From Cohnella zeiphila (GTDB taxonomy: Bacteria; Bacillota; Bacilli; Paenibacillales; Paenibacillaceae): a stretch of 64,000 bases of DNA. Positions 9,320 through 19,373 of this stretch are shown here, piece after piece. Under the pieces are notes generated by a model. That model saw only the letters and a program-made list of their open reading frames with translations. It searched no databases and was not told the origin of the DNA. The DNA lies in assembly GCF_014212055.1 (NCBI RefSeq), contig NZ_JACJVO010000018.1, positions 62,001 to 126,000 of the forward strand, read 5' to 3'. Both the position numbers and the translations under genes were made by a program. Each line of letters starts with the position of its first letter. Positions within the stretch are counted from its first letter, which is position 1.

Positions 9320-11836
9320 TTAGTCTATGCGACCGTGACACATTTTGTATTTCTTCCCGCTGCCGCAAGGGCACGGATCGTTGCGGCCGATGCGCTCGAG
9401 CGCCCGCTTGGCCGGGCGCTTGGCGCTCTCCTCGGCTTTGGTGTCGACGGCTTGACCTTCCGCCACCGCTTCGCGCTTCACGTTGCTCTCGACCTGAGCT
9501 TTCAGGATGTACAGCGTGATCTCCTCTTCGATGCGGGCAATCATCGACTGGAACATGTTATGCCCTTCGAACTGGTATTCGCGAAGCGGATCGTTGCCTC
9601 CGTAAGCCCGAAGATGGATGCCTTGGCGCAGGTGGTCCATCGCGTCGATGTGATCCATCCACTTGCTGTCCACGGCGCGGAGCACGACGACCTTCTCGAA
9701 CTCGCGCATCGTCTCCGGTCCGATCTGCTCTTCACGCTCATCGTAGTACGCCAGGATGCGCTCCATGAACCATTCGACGAGCTCGTCCGGCTCTTTGCCC
9801 CACAAATCGTCCTTCGTCACCCGATCCTCCGGCAGGAAGTTCGTGTGCGCGTATTTGACGAGGCTCTCGAGATCCCAATCCTCTGGAACCTGGTCCGTCG
9901 GACAATGGTTCTCGACGGCTCGCTCGACGGAGGAACGAATCATCCCGGTCACGATCTCGCGGATATTCTCGGAGTTCAGAATCTCGCGACGGTCGCCGTA
10001 AATCTTCTCCCGCTGCAGGTTGATGACGTCGTCGTACTGAAGCACGATCCGGCGGGCATCGAAGTTGCTGCCTTCGACCCGCTTCTGGGCCGACTCGATG
10101 GCGCGGGTGATGAGCCGGCTCTCGATCGGGGAATCCTCGTCGAAGCCGAGGCGCTCCATCATGCCCATAATGTTATCGGCGCCGAACCGGCGCATCAGTT
10201 CGTCTTCCATCGACAGATAGAACTGCGACGATCCCGGGTCTCCCTGACGGCCGGCGCGTCCGCGCAGCTGGTTGTCGATCCGGCGGCTCTCATGCCGCTC
10301 CGTGCCGATAATATGCAGTCCGCCGAGATCGGCTACGCCTTCCTCCAGCAGGATGTCGGTACCGCGGCCCGCCATGTTCGTGGCGATCGTGACCGTGCCT
10401 CGCTGTCCCGCGTTGGCGATGATGGCCGCTTCCTCGGCATGGTACTTGGCGTTAAGCACCTGGTGCTTGATGCCCTTTTTCTTGAGCATCTCCGACACGC
10501 GCTCGGAGTTCTCGATCGAGACCGTGCCGACGAGTACCGGCTGCCCCGTCTGGTGGCGCTTCACGATCTCGTCCACCACGGCGCGGAACTTGCCGTTCTC
10601 CGACTTGTACACGACGTCCGGCGCGTCCTGGCGGATGTTCGGGCGGTTCGTCGGGATTTGCACGACTTCGAGGCCGTAGATCCGCTTGAACTCTTCTTCC
10701 TCCGTCTTCGCCGTACCGGTCATGCCGGCCAGCTTGCGGTACATCCGGAAGTAGTTCTGGAACGTGATCGTCGCGAGCGTCATGCTCTCGTTCTGAACCT
10801 CGAGCCCTTCCTTCGCCTCGATCGCCTGGTGCAGCCCGTCGCTGTAGCGGCGGCCCGCCATGAGGCGCCCGGTGAACTCGTCGACGATGACCACTTCGTC
10901 TTCCTGGACGACGTAATCGACGTCGCGCTTCATGATGTAGCGCGCGCGCAGCGCCTGGCTGACGTGATGGTTCAAGGTCACGTGCTCGTGCGAGAACAAG
11001 TTGTCGATATTAAACGCGCTCTCCGCTTTGCTGACCCCTTGATCGGTCAACGCGATGCTGCGCATTTTCACGTCGATCGTGTAATCTTCGGTCTCCGTCA
11101 GCCGGCTCACGAAACGGTCCGCCGCATAGTAAAGCTGCGTCGATTTTTGAGCCTGTCCGGATATAATAAGCGGCGTCCGCGCTTCGTCGATCAGGATGGA
11201 GTCCACTTCGTCGATGATCGCGTAAGAAAGCGGACGCTGAACCATTTGTTCCTTATAAAGGACCATGTTGTCGCGCAAGTAATCGAAGCCGAATTCGTTG
11301 TTCGTTCCGTACGTAATATCGCAAGCGTAAGCCGCCTGCTTCTCTTCGTGGCTGAGGCCGTGAAGATTGCAGCCGACGGTCATGCCCAGAAATTCGTACA
11401 CCTGTCCCATCTCATGGCTGTCGCGCTGGGCCAGGTAGTCGTTGACGGTGACGACGTGTACGCCTTTGCCGGCGAGCGCGTTCAAATAGACGGAAAGCGT
11501 GGCGACGAGCGTCTTCCCTTCCCCGGTCTTCATCTCGGAGATTTTGCCCGAATGCAGCACCATGCCGCCCATCAGCTGGACATCGTAATGGCGCTTTTTC
11601 AACACGCGCTTGGACGCTTCGCGCACGACGGCGAACGCTTCAGGCAGAAGATCGTCCAGTTCCTCTTCGCCCTTGTCCAGGCGCTCCCGGAACTCTTCCG
11701 TCTTGCCGCGAAGCTGTTCGTCCGAAAGCCCCGAAACGGAGGACTCCAAGGCGTTGATCTGATCCACGGTCTTCTGCAGCCGCTTCACTTCGCGTTCGTT
11801 GACGTCTCCGAAAATTTTCTTGACCAATCCGAGCAT
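9320..11836 (-). CDS. secA: Preprotein translocase ATPase SecA
   Basis: The motor that pushes precursor proteins through SecYEG at the membrane. The 838-residue product, of usual length, has the Walker A MKTGEGKT near residue 101, the DEAD-type box [10 protein letters not shown] near residue 210, the helicase-II blocks [11 protein letters not shown] and [10 protein letters not shown], and the C-terminal zinc-binding [14 protein letters not shown] that contacts SecB-like partners or the ribosome. ATG at 11836 lies downstream of a sigma-A promoter (11879-11907). hpf ends 156 bases upstream with its own terminator, so secA is transcribed independently, possibly with prfB 97 bases downstream. Confidence 0.99.
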   Translation of the reverse strand: MLGLVKKIFGDVNEREVKRLQKTVDQINALESSVSGLSDEQLRGKTEEFRERLDKGEEELDDLLPEAFAVVREASKRVLKKRHYDVQLMGGMVLHSGKISEMKTGEGKTLVATLSVYLNALAGKGVHVVTVNDYLAQRDSHEMGQVYEFLGMTVGCNLHGLSHEEKQAAYACDITYGTNNEFGFDYLRDNMVLYKEQMVQRPLSYAIIDEVDSILIDEARTPLIISGQAQKSTQLYYAADRFVSRLTETEDYTIDVKMRSIALTDQGVSKAESAFNIDNLFSHEHVTLNHHVSQALRARYIMKRDVDYVVQEDEVVIVDEFTGRLMAGRRYSDGLHQAIEAKEGLEVQNESMTLATITFQNYFRMYRKLAGMTGTAKTEEEEFKRIYGLEVVQIPTNRPNIRQDAPDVVYKSENGKFRAVVDEIVKRHQTGQPVLVGTVSIENSERVSEMLKKKGIKHQVLNAKYHAEEAAIIANAGQRGTVTIATNMAGRGTDILLEEGVADLGGLHIIGTERHESRRIDNQLRGRAGRQGDPGSSQFYLSMEDELMRRFGADNIMGMMERLGFDEDSPIESRLITRAIESAQKRVEGSNFDARRIVLQYDDVINLQREKIYGDRREILNSENIREIVTGMIRSSVERAVENHCPTDQVPEDWDLESLVKYAHTNFLPEDRVTKDDLWGKEPDELVEWFMERILAYYDEREEQIGPETMREFEKVVVLRAVDSKWMDHIDAMDHLRQGIHLRAYGGNDPLREYQFEGHNMFQSMIARIEEEITLYILKAQVESNVKREAVAEGQAVDTKAEESAKRPAKRALERIGRNDPCPCGSGKKYKMCHGRID

Positions 11837-11878
11837 AGTCTACCCCTTCCCTCTGTGCGGGTATAGCCGTATCTACTT

Positions 11879-11907
11879 ATTTTAGCAGTTTGCCGATGGG
11901 CGGGCAA
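11879..11907 (-). promoter_or_regulatory. Sigma-A-type promoter of secA
   Basis: Minus-strand TTGCCC (11907-11902), a 17-base spacer and TAAAAT (11884-11879) stand about 43 bases before the secA start codon, just after the hpf terminator. The -35 is only partly consensus. Confidence 0.6.
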
Positions 11908-11948
11908 GGAAGGGCCGCTGGAAAAGCGCAGCAAACCAAGCCCCCATA

Positions 11949-11979
11949 GAAAAGCCCTCCGTACGAATACGGAAGGCCT
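11949..11979 (-). terminator. Intrinsic terminator of hpf
   Basis: Minus-strand GCCTTCCGTA pairs with TACGGAGGGC across a short loop and is followed by TTTTC. It starts 14 bases after the hpf stop codon. Confidence 0.88.
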
Positions 11980-11992
11980 CGGTTATGTTTGG

Positions 11993-12571
11993 TTATTCGG
12001 CGGTTTCGATCAACCCGTATTTGCCGTCGCTGCGGCGGTAGACGACGTTGACATCCTTCGTATCCGAGTTCGCGAATACGTAGAAGTTGTGTCCGACCAT
12101 ATTCATCTGGAGAATCGCTTCTTCGACATCCATCGGCTTCAGGTTGAAGCTCTTCGTCCGCACCAGCTCGAATTCCTCTTCCTCTTCAAATGGCGCGAGT
12201 GCCGTCGAGCTGCGGGAGTAACCGGTTCCGTAATCCTCTTTGAAAAGGGCTCGGGACGTGCCGCTCTGCTTCACTTGACGATTCACTTTCGTCTTGTGCT
12301 TGCGAATCTGACGCTCCAGTTTGTCCACCACGAGGTCGATGGAAGCGTACATGTCTTCGCTCTTGTCTTCCGCCCGGAGCAGCACGCTCGGGAGCGGAAT
12401 GGTGACCTCAACGGCATGCCGGCCTTTGGTGGTGCTTAGCGTCACATGCACGTCGGATTTGGGAGGCGCTTCGAAATACCGTTCCAGCCGACTCAGCTTC
12501 TTCTCGACATAGTCCCGAAGAGCATCCGTCACATCCATGCGCTGACCACGAACATTGTAGATCACAGGCAT
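11993..12571 (-). CDS. hpf: Ribosome hibernation promoting factor, long form
   Basis: Binds the decoding region of idle 30S subunits and dimerises 70S into 100S ribosomes in stationary phase. The 192 residues show the two-domain long form: an S30AE/YfiA domain (about 1-95, beginning NVRGQRMDVTDAL) and a C-terminal dimerisation domain (about 125-190, KSFNLKPMDVEEAILQMN and VYRRSDGKYGLIE), joined by an acidic linker. The start ATG has AAAGGAGGAGG upstream. It stands between csp and secA. In B. subtilis this gene (yvyD) directly follows fliT; here an island separates them. Confidence 0.96.
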   Translation of the reverse strand: MPVIYNVRGQRMDVTDALRDYVEKKLSRLERYFEAPPKSDVHVTLSTTKGRHAVEVTIPLPSVLLRAEDKSEDMYASIDLVVDKLERQIRKHKTKVNRQVKQSGTSRALFKEDYGTGYSRSSTALAPFEEEEEFELVRTKSFNLKPMDVEEAILQMNMVGHNFYVFANSDTKDVNVVYRRSDGKYGLIETAE

Positions 12572-12593
12572 TCCTCCTCCTTTTGCTGCCTTT

Positions 12594-12623
12594 ATTTTAT
12601 CACAGCCGAAGGAGGCGTTTCAA
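12594..12623 (-). promoter_or_regulatory. Promoter upstream of hpf
   Basis: Minus-strand TTGAAA (12623-12618), an 18-base spacer and TAAAAT (12599-12594) lie just before the AAAGGAGGAGG ribosome site of hpf. This looks like a vegetative promoter; I see no convincing sigma-B or sigma-H box. Confidence 0.55.
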
Positions 12624-12704
12624 AACATTCCGTTAATAATTTTGAATTTTTTGATAACTTGGCTCATACCGTGAAAATAACGGCCGCGCGCATGTCGATC
12701 CCAA

Positions 12705-12738
12705 ATAAAAATGCCCCGGATCGCTCCGAGGCGGGGTG
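12705..12738 (-). terminator. Intrinsic terminator of the cold-shock gene
   Basis: Minus-strand CCCCGCCTCGGA folds back on TCCGGGG and is followed by CATTTTTATT. It lies about 70 bases after the csp stop codon and before the hpf promoter. Confidence 0.8.
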
Positions 12739-12806
12739 GCCGGCAAATCGTAAAATGATAACCGGTTTTCTAATTATATGTCTGTCTGGCGCCATCGCGC
12801 CGATAA

Positions 12807-13004
12807 TTACGCTTTTACGACGTTTGCTGCTTGCGGGCCTCTAGCGCCTTGCACAATGTCAAATTCGACGGCTTGCCCTTCTTCGAGGGACTTGTATCCG
12901 TCCATTTGGATCGCGGAGAAGTGTACGAACACGTCGCCGCCTTGCTCCGTTTCGATAAAGCCATAACCCTTCTCTGCATTGAACCATTTTACTTTACCTT
13001 GCAT
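12807..13004 (-). CDS. Cold-shock protein, CspA family
   Basis: A 65-residue single OB-fold nucleic-acid chaperone that binds single-stranded RNA and DNA. RNP1 (KGYGFI, residues 12-17) and RNP2 (VFVHF, residues 25-29) are both intact, and the N-terminus MQGKVKWFN is standard. The frame is open for 18 more codons upstream, but the ATG at 13004 gives the canonical product and GAAGGGA lies upstream at a slightly long spacing. A strong promoter and a leader of about 55 bases precede it, and its own terminator follows. The fork CspB/CspC/CspD cannot be resolved from the sequence. Confidence 0.95.
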   Translation of the reverse strand: MQGKVKWFNAEKGYGFIETEQGGDVFVHFSAIQMDGYKSLEEGQAVEFDIVQGARGPQAANVVKA

Positions 13005-13064
13005 GTGCGTAACATTCCCTTCATTTTCAAATGACATAGGCGATTTGGCCTGGCCCACACCCCG

Positions 13065-13094
13065 AATATACCATCAGGGAAAGATTGGTGTCAA
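13065..13094 (-). promoter_or_regulatory. Promoter of the cold-shock gene
   Basis: Minus-strand consensus TTGACA (13094-13089), an 18-base spacer and TATATT (13070-13065). The predicted leader to the ATG at 13004 is about 55 bases. Another TTGACA lies further upstream at about 13116 but has no good -10. Confidence 0.7.
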
Positions 13095-13301
13095 TGGGGA
13101 ATTTGTAAGCGGTGTCAAATAAATTTATGCCTTTATTTGCGGGGTGATGTCCGGTTCCGTGGAATCTTGATGAATAAACGCAACGACCCGCCCCGGCAAG
13201 TGCGCCTTTGGGACGGATCGCTTGTCAAACCTCGATAAAACCCGCCTCAACCCGCAATCGTTAGCAATTCGCGAATATCGTTCTCCGACAGCGAAGGCTG
13301 A

Positions 13302-14982
13302 TCGGCGGTGAACGGGAAGGCCATCTTCATTACCGGCTATCAGGATGAAGAGAGCCCCGGGCGGAAGCTGATCGCGCTGGCGGAAAGGACGGAACGGACG
13401 CTGGAATTGAACGGAGCCCAGCGCCCCGTTGCCTGCCGTGTGGATAAATACGGCCTGTCCGCCCATGCGGACGCTTGGAGATGACCCGATTTATCGAAGA
13501 GTTGGGTCCGGCCCATACGCTGCTCGTCCACGGCGACGACGATGCCCGCTTCCAGCTGTCGCAACGGCTCGACGACCGGTTCGATCCGGTGCTGACCGAC
13601 AACGGCGCCGTCTACGAATTCGCGCCGCGCGGCTCCCGGCAAGGCAATCTGGGAAAAAAAATATCGCCACGAGAACGAACAATCGGGGTTGGACGGCTGG
13701 ATCGGCCAGGTGATGCTGCAGCGCACCGACGAATCGCAATTATATCCGGTGATCTGCACAGGAGTTCACGGGAAGTCGCGCACGCTCATCTGCCAGGACT
13801 TCCGCAAGGGCCGGATCGTCAAGGCGATGGCGTCCGAGGTGGCGGAGACGGTTGGCCCATGGTCCGGGCCGGTGCAGGAGCTTGAAGAGAAGCTGCCGGA
13901 GCTGGTCAAATTCAGCAAGCCGACGTTGTTGACGTTGGATTGGACCGGATTGGAAGCGGGCCGCGGCTACGATCTGGAGGAAATGTGCAGCGTCGTTGGG
14001 GCGACCGAAATGGAGCAGCGTCTGGCGGTCGCCCTGGCCCTTCTGGCGCTGCCGGAAGAACAAGTAAGCCGCGTAAGACGGGAAGACGGGTTCGAGTTGC
14101 CCCTTTATACGCCGGACCGCGAAGCGCTGGAGGCACTCCAGGAGCTTCGGCTGCCGATCCAGGGGTTGCGACCGATCCGGCAACCGCGCTCCACGAAGCT
14201 CGCCAGCTTCTCGAACCGCACCCCCGATTTGCGCGCTGCGGCGCCGAAGGAGCGGATACGGATCGGCCCGAGATTGTCGTCTACTTCGATTTTCCCGATG
14301 CGGTAACGGAAGAGGAGCGGCGGTAGATGGCGGAGGAACTGGAGCGCCAAACCGGATGGACCGTTCGCTTCTCGCCGTCGATTCGCCAGGATCAGCTGGT
14401 CCAGTTGGCCCGCACCCTTCTCGGTCCGGCCCTGACCGGCAATCCGTCCATTCACTTGCAAGACCGGCAACTTGCGGTGGAGGCGGAACCGGGATCTGAC
14501 TGGGAGGCGATTCAGCGGCAATTCCAGGGGACGACCGGCTATCGGCTGACGCTCAAGCGGAAGGAGGGAGGAGCAGGAAGCGCCTCGGCCTCTGCCGAGG
14601 ACGGCGGAACCGCGGCGCTTCCGCCCGCCGGACGGCAGCCGATGGAGGTCAATCGGGCGCAGCAGGAAGTCAAGCTGTGGCAGCGGGAAATCGCAGCTAG
14701 CCGCAGGTCGGCAGCCGCTACCGGCAAAAGATGGAGCAGTTAGCCGAACGAATCGGCATGGCCGTCTCCATCGCCCGGCATCCGAAGCAAAATGAAATTT
14801 TGACAATCGCCGAGGAATTGCTCCCGCCATCATGGGGAGTCGCGAAGACCCCGTCGATTCACATGGACAGCGGCCTCGTCGGTGTCAAGCCGGCTCCCGA
14901 CGCCACCATCAATCCGCAGGAGGCAGAAGCGATCGGCGCCAAGCTGGAGATATTGACCGGGTACCGGCTGAGCTTCCGCTAG
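13302..14982 (+). pseudogene. Decayed MBL-fold (beta-CASP/RMMBL) nuclease-like gene, 5' part missing
   Basis: Pieces of one protein appear in successive frames on the plus strand. First comes a beta-CASP/RMMBL stretch (FITGYQDEESPGRKL, then VDKYGLSAHADA near 13450), then after a frame change FIEELGPAHTLLVHGDD (about 13485-13660). A further frame carries the next 160 residues (13689-14160), then another frame reaches an in-frame TAG at 14324, directly followed by ATG. Two related segments near the end (QTGWTVRFSPS... at 14357 and RIGMAVSIARHP... at 14749) look like duplicated C-terminal modules. At least four frame changes and one stop make it dead. The N-terminal MBL core with its HxHxDH metal site is absent. 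SAHAD and LLVHG identify the RNA-type metallo-beta-lactamase family. Confidence 0.8.
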
Positions 14983-15007
14983 CGCTCAGCTCTTGCACGG
15001 GGAAGGT

Positions 15008-15643
15008 TCAAAAAATCTCTTCGGTTGCAAAGGACATTCCCGGAAGTACGCTTACAGTTACGGTATCGTCTGCGCTGTACGTGTCCAGCGATTCGTATTT
15101 ACCTTCCCCGTTCAACAGGTGAACGAGGATAATCTTCTCCGCGGGATAAACGATCCAATATTCTTTGACCCCCGCGCGTTCGTACAGCGACTTTTTGACC
15201 GTCAAATCCAGCTTGATGCTGGCGGGGGAGATAACCTCGACGACAAGATCGGGAGCGCCCTTGCAGCCCCTGTCGTCCAGCTTGGACGGATCGCACACGA
15301 GCGTGATGTCCGGCTGCACAACCGTCATCGTATCCTCGTCCGCTTCACCCCCCTCAGGCAAACGGACATCAAACGGAACCGCATACACCTCGCAACTCTT
15401 GCCGTGCAGGAAGTTGCTGAACTGCACAAACAGCGCCCCCAGCACCCGCTGATGCTGTCGCGAAGGCGCCGGCGTCATTGCGTGCGGCTCGCCCCCGATC
15501 AATTCCATGCGCGTCCCCTCCGGCCAGCGCAAATAATCCGCGTTCGATAGGCCATCCGATCTAAGGGCTTGCTCAACTCCCTCACCTCCGCGGCTCTGTT
15601 TCGTCGTCCAAAGTTCCGTCCGTTTTGTTAATTTCATTTTCAT
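15008..15643 (-). CDS. Uma2-family putative endonuclease (DUF820)
   Basis: A 211-residue protein of the Uma2 family, which has a PD-(D/E)XK restriction-endonuclease fold and no firmly known function. Visible family marks are ELIGGEPHAM near residue 47, VVQPDITLVCDPSKL near 107, the catalytic-type block PDLVVEVISPAS near 131 and the KEYWIVYP strand near 158. The start codon is uncertain: ATG at 15643 has no good ribosome site, and the first 25 residues are not typical. It sits alone between a decayed nuclease gene and a decayed aminotransferase gene. Such genes are often multi-copy in related genomes. Confidence 0.85.
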   Translation of the reverse strand: MKMKLTKRTELWTTKQSRGGEGVEQALRSDGLSNADYLRWPEGTRMELIGGEPHAMTPAPSRQHQRVLGALFVQFSNFLHGKSCEVYAVPFDVRLPEGGEADEDTMTVVQPDITLVCDPSKLDDRGCKGAPDLVVEVISPASIKLDLTVKKSLYERAGVKEYWIVYPAEKIILVHLLNGEGKYESLDTYSADDTVTVSVLPGMSFATEEIF

Positions 15644-15674
15644 TATGGCACAGAAGATTGAGCGCCAACCCTGT

Positions 15675-16274
15675 TTATCGACTTAGCCCCGCTGCCGTTC
15701 CCAACACGGCATCGATCTCATCCGCAGCATCTTCGTCCGTCATCCCCGGGAAGATCGGAAGCGACAGCGACGAGCGGTAGTACGCCTCCGCATTCGCAAA
15801 CCCATCTGGGGTTTATCCAAGATTACGATAGTAGGGTTGGCGATACACCGGAATGTAGTGCACCTGCACGCCGATATTCAACGCGCAAAGCTGCTCGAAC
15901 GCCGCATCGCGTCCGCCGTGCAATGCTTGCTCATCCCGCAAAACATATAGATGCCAGCTGGAGCGAGACTCCGGGTGCTGCTCCGGCAAAGTCAGCCCCG
16001 GCACGCTCCGGAACGCTTCATTGTAGCGCACCGCAATCGCGCGGCGCCGCTAGACAGCGTTCCAGCTTGTCCTCTGCAAAGCGCCAAGCGCCGCCTGAAT
16101 ATCGATCATCCGATAGTTGTAGCCGAGCTCCTGCATTTCGTAGGCGTCTTCGATCAGCACCAGACCGCGGTCCTTCGCCAGCATGGACAATCGATCCATC
16201 TCCGCAGGCTGCCCCGAAAAATCGATAGCAGAAGCCTTACAGCCCTTGAAACAGACTATTGGAAAGTGAATCAT
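15675..16274 (-). pseudogene. Decayed DegT/DnrJ-type sugar aminotransferase (PseC-like)
   Basis: Three out-of-frame pieces form the C-terminal half of a PLP sugar aminotransferase. 16274-16050 encodes AIDFSGQPAEMDRLSMLA and LVLIEDAYEM, then jumps to ELGYNYRMIDIQAALGAL, with about 40 expected residues missing, including the lysine region. 16031-15813 encodes GLTLPEQHPESRSSWHLYVL and VQVHYIPVYRQPYYRNLG. A last frame to the stop at 15675 encodes EAYYRSSLSLPIFPGM. The HYIPVYRQPYY and SLPIFPGMT blocks fit UDP-4-amino-4,6-dideoxy-AltNAc transaminase (PseC) of the pseudaminic-acid pathway. Two frame breaks plus a deletion make it non-functional. A general DegT aminotransferase is the fallback reading. 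Confidence 0.78.
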
Positions 16275-16358
16275 ACTGCGGCATTTTTAAGGGGCTGCCG
16301 CAAAATTATACACGACAACGTGATAAATGAGCGTATTAGGAGTTTGTTTTGAACCTGC

Positions 16359-17360
16359 TTAATTCTTTCTGCAAATCAATACATGTAAAAACTCTCCATC
16401 TAGCCCCAGTTGTCTATTTTTTTCCAAATAAATGGTAGTCGATATCGCATTTGAGAAAAATTTAGTGATATCTAACCCATAATCATATGTTACAAGCGAA
16501 CCATTTTGATCAATAGGATTTCCATGATAAATTGGTTCGAGAATATGTTCAAGCTCATTATTAACTATCTTTGCCCTCTGAACTGTTTTATCTAATTTTG
16601 TATAAATAGGGACTGTAAATATATGTACTCCACCAATTTTCAGTACTCTTTCAATCTCTTTAAAGGCTTCTATTGGGTTCATTACATGTTCAAAAACATC
16701 CTGAGTTATGAATATATCGATACTATCACTATCAAATGTTAAGCTCTCCAAATTTTCACAACGTACGCCATTATAATATTCCCCAAGATTTATATTACGA
16801 AAAAATTGAGAATCCGTGTAACTTTTACAATTATTTTTCAAGTAATCTGCTGAAGCACCACCCGGAGACGATTCATGAATTATTAAATTTCTCCAATTAT
16901 TTTCAAATTGATTTAATACATGCACAAGCGCCCTCTCTCTTGGGATCGAATGACAATACAAACATAAGTACTCATCCCTTAGCCAATCGCCTTTTTCATA
17001 AAAATAGGTTTCTTTTTCGCAAATAGGACAATATCCTGAGTTCACTTTAGAACTTTCTTGGTTGTCTGCCCCCACAAAAATGGCTAAGTCATCGATTAAC
17101 GTTTTTCCATCATTTAATAGTTGTTCCTTCACGTCTTGAAATAAATTGTTATCACGAATCGCAATGTAGTAAGGAAAACCACATTCCCCCAACTGCTCAT
17201 ATGTATAAACTATAATATTATCAATTTCCTTTATTTCATCAGCTCTTTTATCGCAAAACGCATAAACAGCATCACCATATCCCATTAATTTAAGAAATTC
17301 ATAAATGCCTCTTCCGATGATTCCTGCACCATAAATAATAAGTTTATTTTCTTTGTCCAT
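16359..17360 (-). CDS. Three-domain SAM methyltransferase with Rossmann-like N-terminus and zinc ribbon
   Basis: The 333-residue product starts with a Rossmann-like module (IIYGAGIIGRGIY, residues 8-20, then AFCDKRADEI near 35-44). A four-cysteine zinc ribbon follows (C111, C114, C133, C136), and then a class I methyltransferase domain (about 150-330; IFITQDVFEHVMNP and RVLKIGGVHIFTVPIYT). The substrate is unknown; in glycan loci such enzymes methylate sugars or their carriers. The gene is clearly AT-richer than the arg and secA genes, so it was probably acquired. ATG at 17360 has AAGGAG upstream. It is stranded between the PseC remnant and dead insertion sequences, with about 245 AT-rich, featureless bases upstream. 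Confidence 0.82.
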   Translation of the reverse strand: MDKENKLIIYGAGIIGRGIYEFLKLMGYGDAVYAFCDKRADEIKEIDNIIVYTYEQLGECGFPYYIAIRDNNLFQDVKEQLLNDGKTLIDDLAIFVGADNQESSKVNSGYCPICEKETYFYEKGDWLRDEYLCLYCHSIPRERALVHVLNQFENNWRNLIIHESSPGGASADYLKNNCKSYTDSQFFRNINLGEYYNGVRCENLESLTFDSDSIDIFITQDVFEHVMNPIEAFKEIERVLKIGGVHIFTVPIYTKLDKTVQRAKIVNNELEHILEPIYHGNPIDQNGSLVTYDYGLDITKFFSNAISTTIYLEKNRQLGLDGEFLHVLICRKN

Positions 17361-17579
17361 GTTATCTCCTTAGAGGTTGTCATGATAGAAATTTAACATT
17401 TGCCAGTAAAGTAAAAAAATGGAATGATTATGCCATAATGCTGAACAGCATAACCAGCTTCAAAGATTTATTCCTCTCTTGCCCCATCTCCATAATGTTC
17501 CTATCATATCTCAACATTTAGGAAAAAAGTAGACTGGTAATCGACAAAAATCCACATTGTACTTAAGGGTTGTACATCT

Positions 17580-18397
17580 AAAAGTGTGGTGAAATAGTCC
17601 ATTGATATGGATGCCCTCGTACCGGAGGGGCACATTCTTCGGCGTCTTGATGAGGCGATCGACTGTTCGATTATTTATCCATGGGTCGCGCCGCTTTACG
17701 ACGAGAAGATGGAATGCCGGGCAGCCGATCCTGAATTCATGGTTCGTCTGATGTTGCTTGGCTACTTGCTTGTTCAATCATAGTGAACGGAATCTGTATG
17801 CCACGACGCGACCCCGACGCCCGACTGTACAAAAAGAGTGCGGGACAAGAAGTGCATCCCCGCTACTTGGTTCATGATCTCGTGGATGTCCGCTCCGGCG
17901 TCATCTTGGATCGCCGTGCCAGCCATGCTTCTGGAACCGCAGAGCGCGAAGTGAGTCTGCAGCAACTTCAAGCCATTCGTTTTCGTCATCCGTCGTTTTC
18001 CATCCTGATCCTTTCGGCAGACAAAGCCGAGCAGATTCAGATCCACAATGAAGCCAAGCAGGTTCAATTGCACGGTGGCAACCGACAGGTCCAGAAGATG
18101 CGAGCGCGATGTGAGCATGCGTTTGCCGAAGCTAAAAATGTTCATGGGCTGGGCCGCGCTAGAAGTCGTGGACTGGACCGGATGCAAGAACAGGCCACCT
18201 GGACGGCCATCGTCCAAAATCTTAAATGATTATGCCGGTTCAAGGCGAAACAACCTCGAACGGGCAGTTCTGTATGCGCCGCGCCCGTGATCGGAAATGA
18301 TAGCGGAGGCGCACAGGCTTCCTTGGTGCGGTTTTCCATGGTTCTCTGTGATTGGTTTAAGACCATAAGAGGTCGAAAGGCTACAATCCACACTTCT
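17580..18397 (+). mobile_element. Remnant of an IS1182-like insertion sequence
   Basis: The stretch contains a broken transposase (17607-18229) between a possible inverted repeat, AAAAGTGTGG (17580-17589) and CCACACTTCT (18388-18397), which match in nine of ten positions. I see no flanking target duplication. About 160 non-coding bases follow the transposase end. The family assignment rests on the transposase fragments only. Confidence 0.55.
17607..18229 (+). pseudogene. IS1182-family-type transposase, internally deleted
   Basis: The first 57 codons (ATG at 17607) read DALVPEGHILRRLDEAID and end in TAG at about 17779; this is the usual N-terminus of IS1182/IS5-like DDE transposases. A second frame (17783-18229) carries a middle block (DPDARLYKKSAG, then RRASHASGTAERE near 17930) and the C-terminal block FAEAKNVHGLGRARSRGLD. 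An intact transposase of this type has about 450 residues; large parts between these blocks, including most catalytic acidic residues, are missing. It cannot be active. Confidence 0.8.
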
Positions 18398-18398
18398 A

Positions 18399-19277
18399 GT
18401 ACTTTGGCCAATCCAGATTTAACCATTAAGCTCTCCCTATAAAAAAATTCGGGAGGACTTTTCGATGAACAAAAAATACGAGATTCGGCTCCAAGAAAAA
18501 GAACGCGAACAGATCGAGCAACTCCTTCATAGCGGGTCTACATCCAAAGGCATTCGGCATCGTTGTCTCGTGCTTCTGCTGGCAGACGAAAGTCAGGGAG
18601 CGATTCCCACTCAAGCGGAGATTGCTCGCCGCGCAGGCGTTAGCGAAGCCACGGTGTATAACGCAGTCAAGGACTACTGAATCCTGAATCCCGCTCATCT
18701 GCATGGATGAGCAGCCCATCCAATTATTGGATCATTCGCGCCCTCCGGAACCGATGAAACTCGGAAAGATCCATCGGGAAGATTACGATTATGTGCGAAA
18801 AGGAAGCTGCAGTTTGTTCATGTTTACCGAACCGTTAGCCGGGTGGCGTCATGTCCATGTGAGTGAACGACGGACAAAAGCCGATTGGGCTGAGCAAGTT
18901 CGAGAACTTCTTGAAGATCATTATCCCGAGGCGAAGCGCGTTCGGCTTGTCATGGATAATTTGAACACCCATGCGATTTCGTCCTTGTATGAAACGTTTC
19001 CTCCCGAAAGGGCATTGTCTTTAGCCAAACGTCTTGAGATCCATTACACGCCTAAGCATGGGAGCTAGTTGAACATCGCGGAAATCGAGTTGAGCGCACT
19101 GACGGTGCAATGCTTGCATCGCCGAATCGACTCCATGGAACAAGTACAGCGAGAAGCAACAGCTTGGGAAACGGATCGCAACCTGGCTCAGAAATCAATA
19201 CAATGGCATTTTACGACCGAGCAGGCCAGAGGGGAATTAAAACACTTTTATCCTGAAATTTGATTCGGTCATGGTAC
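18399..19277 (+). mobile_element. IS630-family element, degenerate, flanked by TA
   Basis: The two ends, CTAGTAC at 18396-18402 and GTACTAG at 19274-19280, form an inverted repeat whose similarity continues inward at roughly 17 of 25 positions. TA dinucleotides at 18397-18398 and 19278-19279 are the expected target duplication of this family. The element is about 880 bases, shorter than usual because the transposase gene has lost an internal piece. It abuts the end of the other IS remnant directly. Confidence 0.72.
18465..19263 (+). pseudogene. IS630-family transposase with deletion and nonsense codon
   Basis: 18465-18680 encodes the N-terminal helix-turn-helix part (EIARRAGVSEATVYNAVKDY) with SD GGGAGG upstream. 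18703-19068 carries the DDE core: MDEQP (first Asp), the long strand-helix block and VMDNLNTH (second Asp). 19069-19263 continues in the same frame with NIAEIEL, holding the catalytic Glu. The middle, about 60 residues with the rest of the DNA-binding region, is missing. TAG at 19066 replaces the tryptophan codon expected in HGSWLN. Both defects inactivate it, but the catalytic triad positions themselves are still readable. Confidence 0.85.
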
Positions 19278-19373
19278 TAGTATAACTACCTTCATTACGA
19301 ATACCTCCATATCGTACCGCAGCTACACATGAGCACAGCTGCAATTATCTTCGCTTCGCTGTTCAACAAGCAA

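Noticed and set aside
9221..11866. Plus-strand open frame of 881 codons opposite secA
   Set aside because: It is the antisense shadow of secA in high-GC DNA; it is His/Leu/Arg/Val-rich without family motifs and has no ribosome site.
16288..16310. Sequence GGGGCTGCCGCAAAA resembling an IS end next to the PseC remnant
   Set aside because: It resembles IS1182-type ends, but no partner end or target duplication was found, so it is not listed as an element.
19320..19343. GCAGCT..AGCTGC hairpin considered as terminator of the 2-epimerase gene
   Set aside because: No T-run follows on the minus strand and the stem is short.
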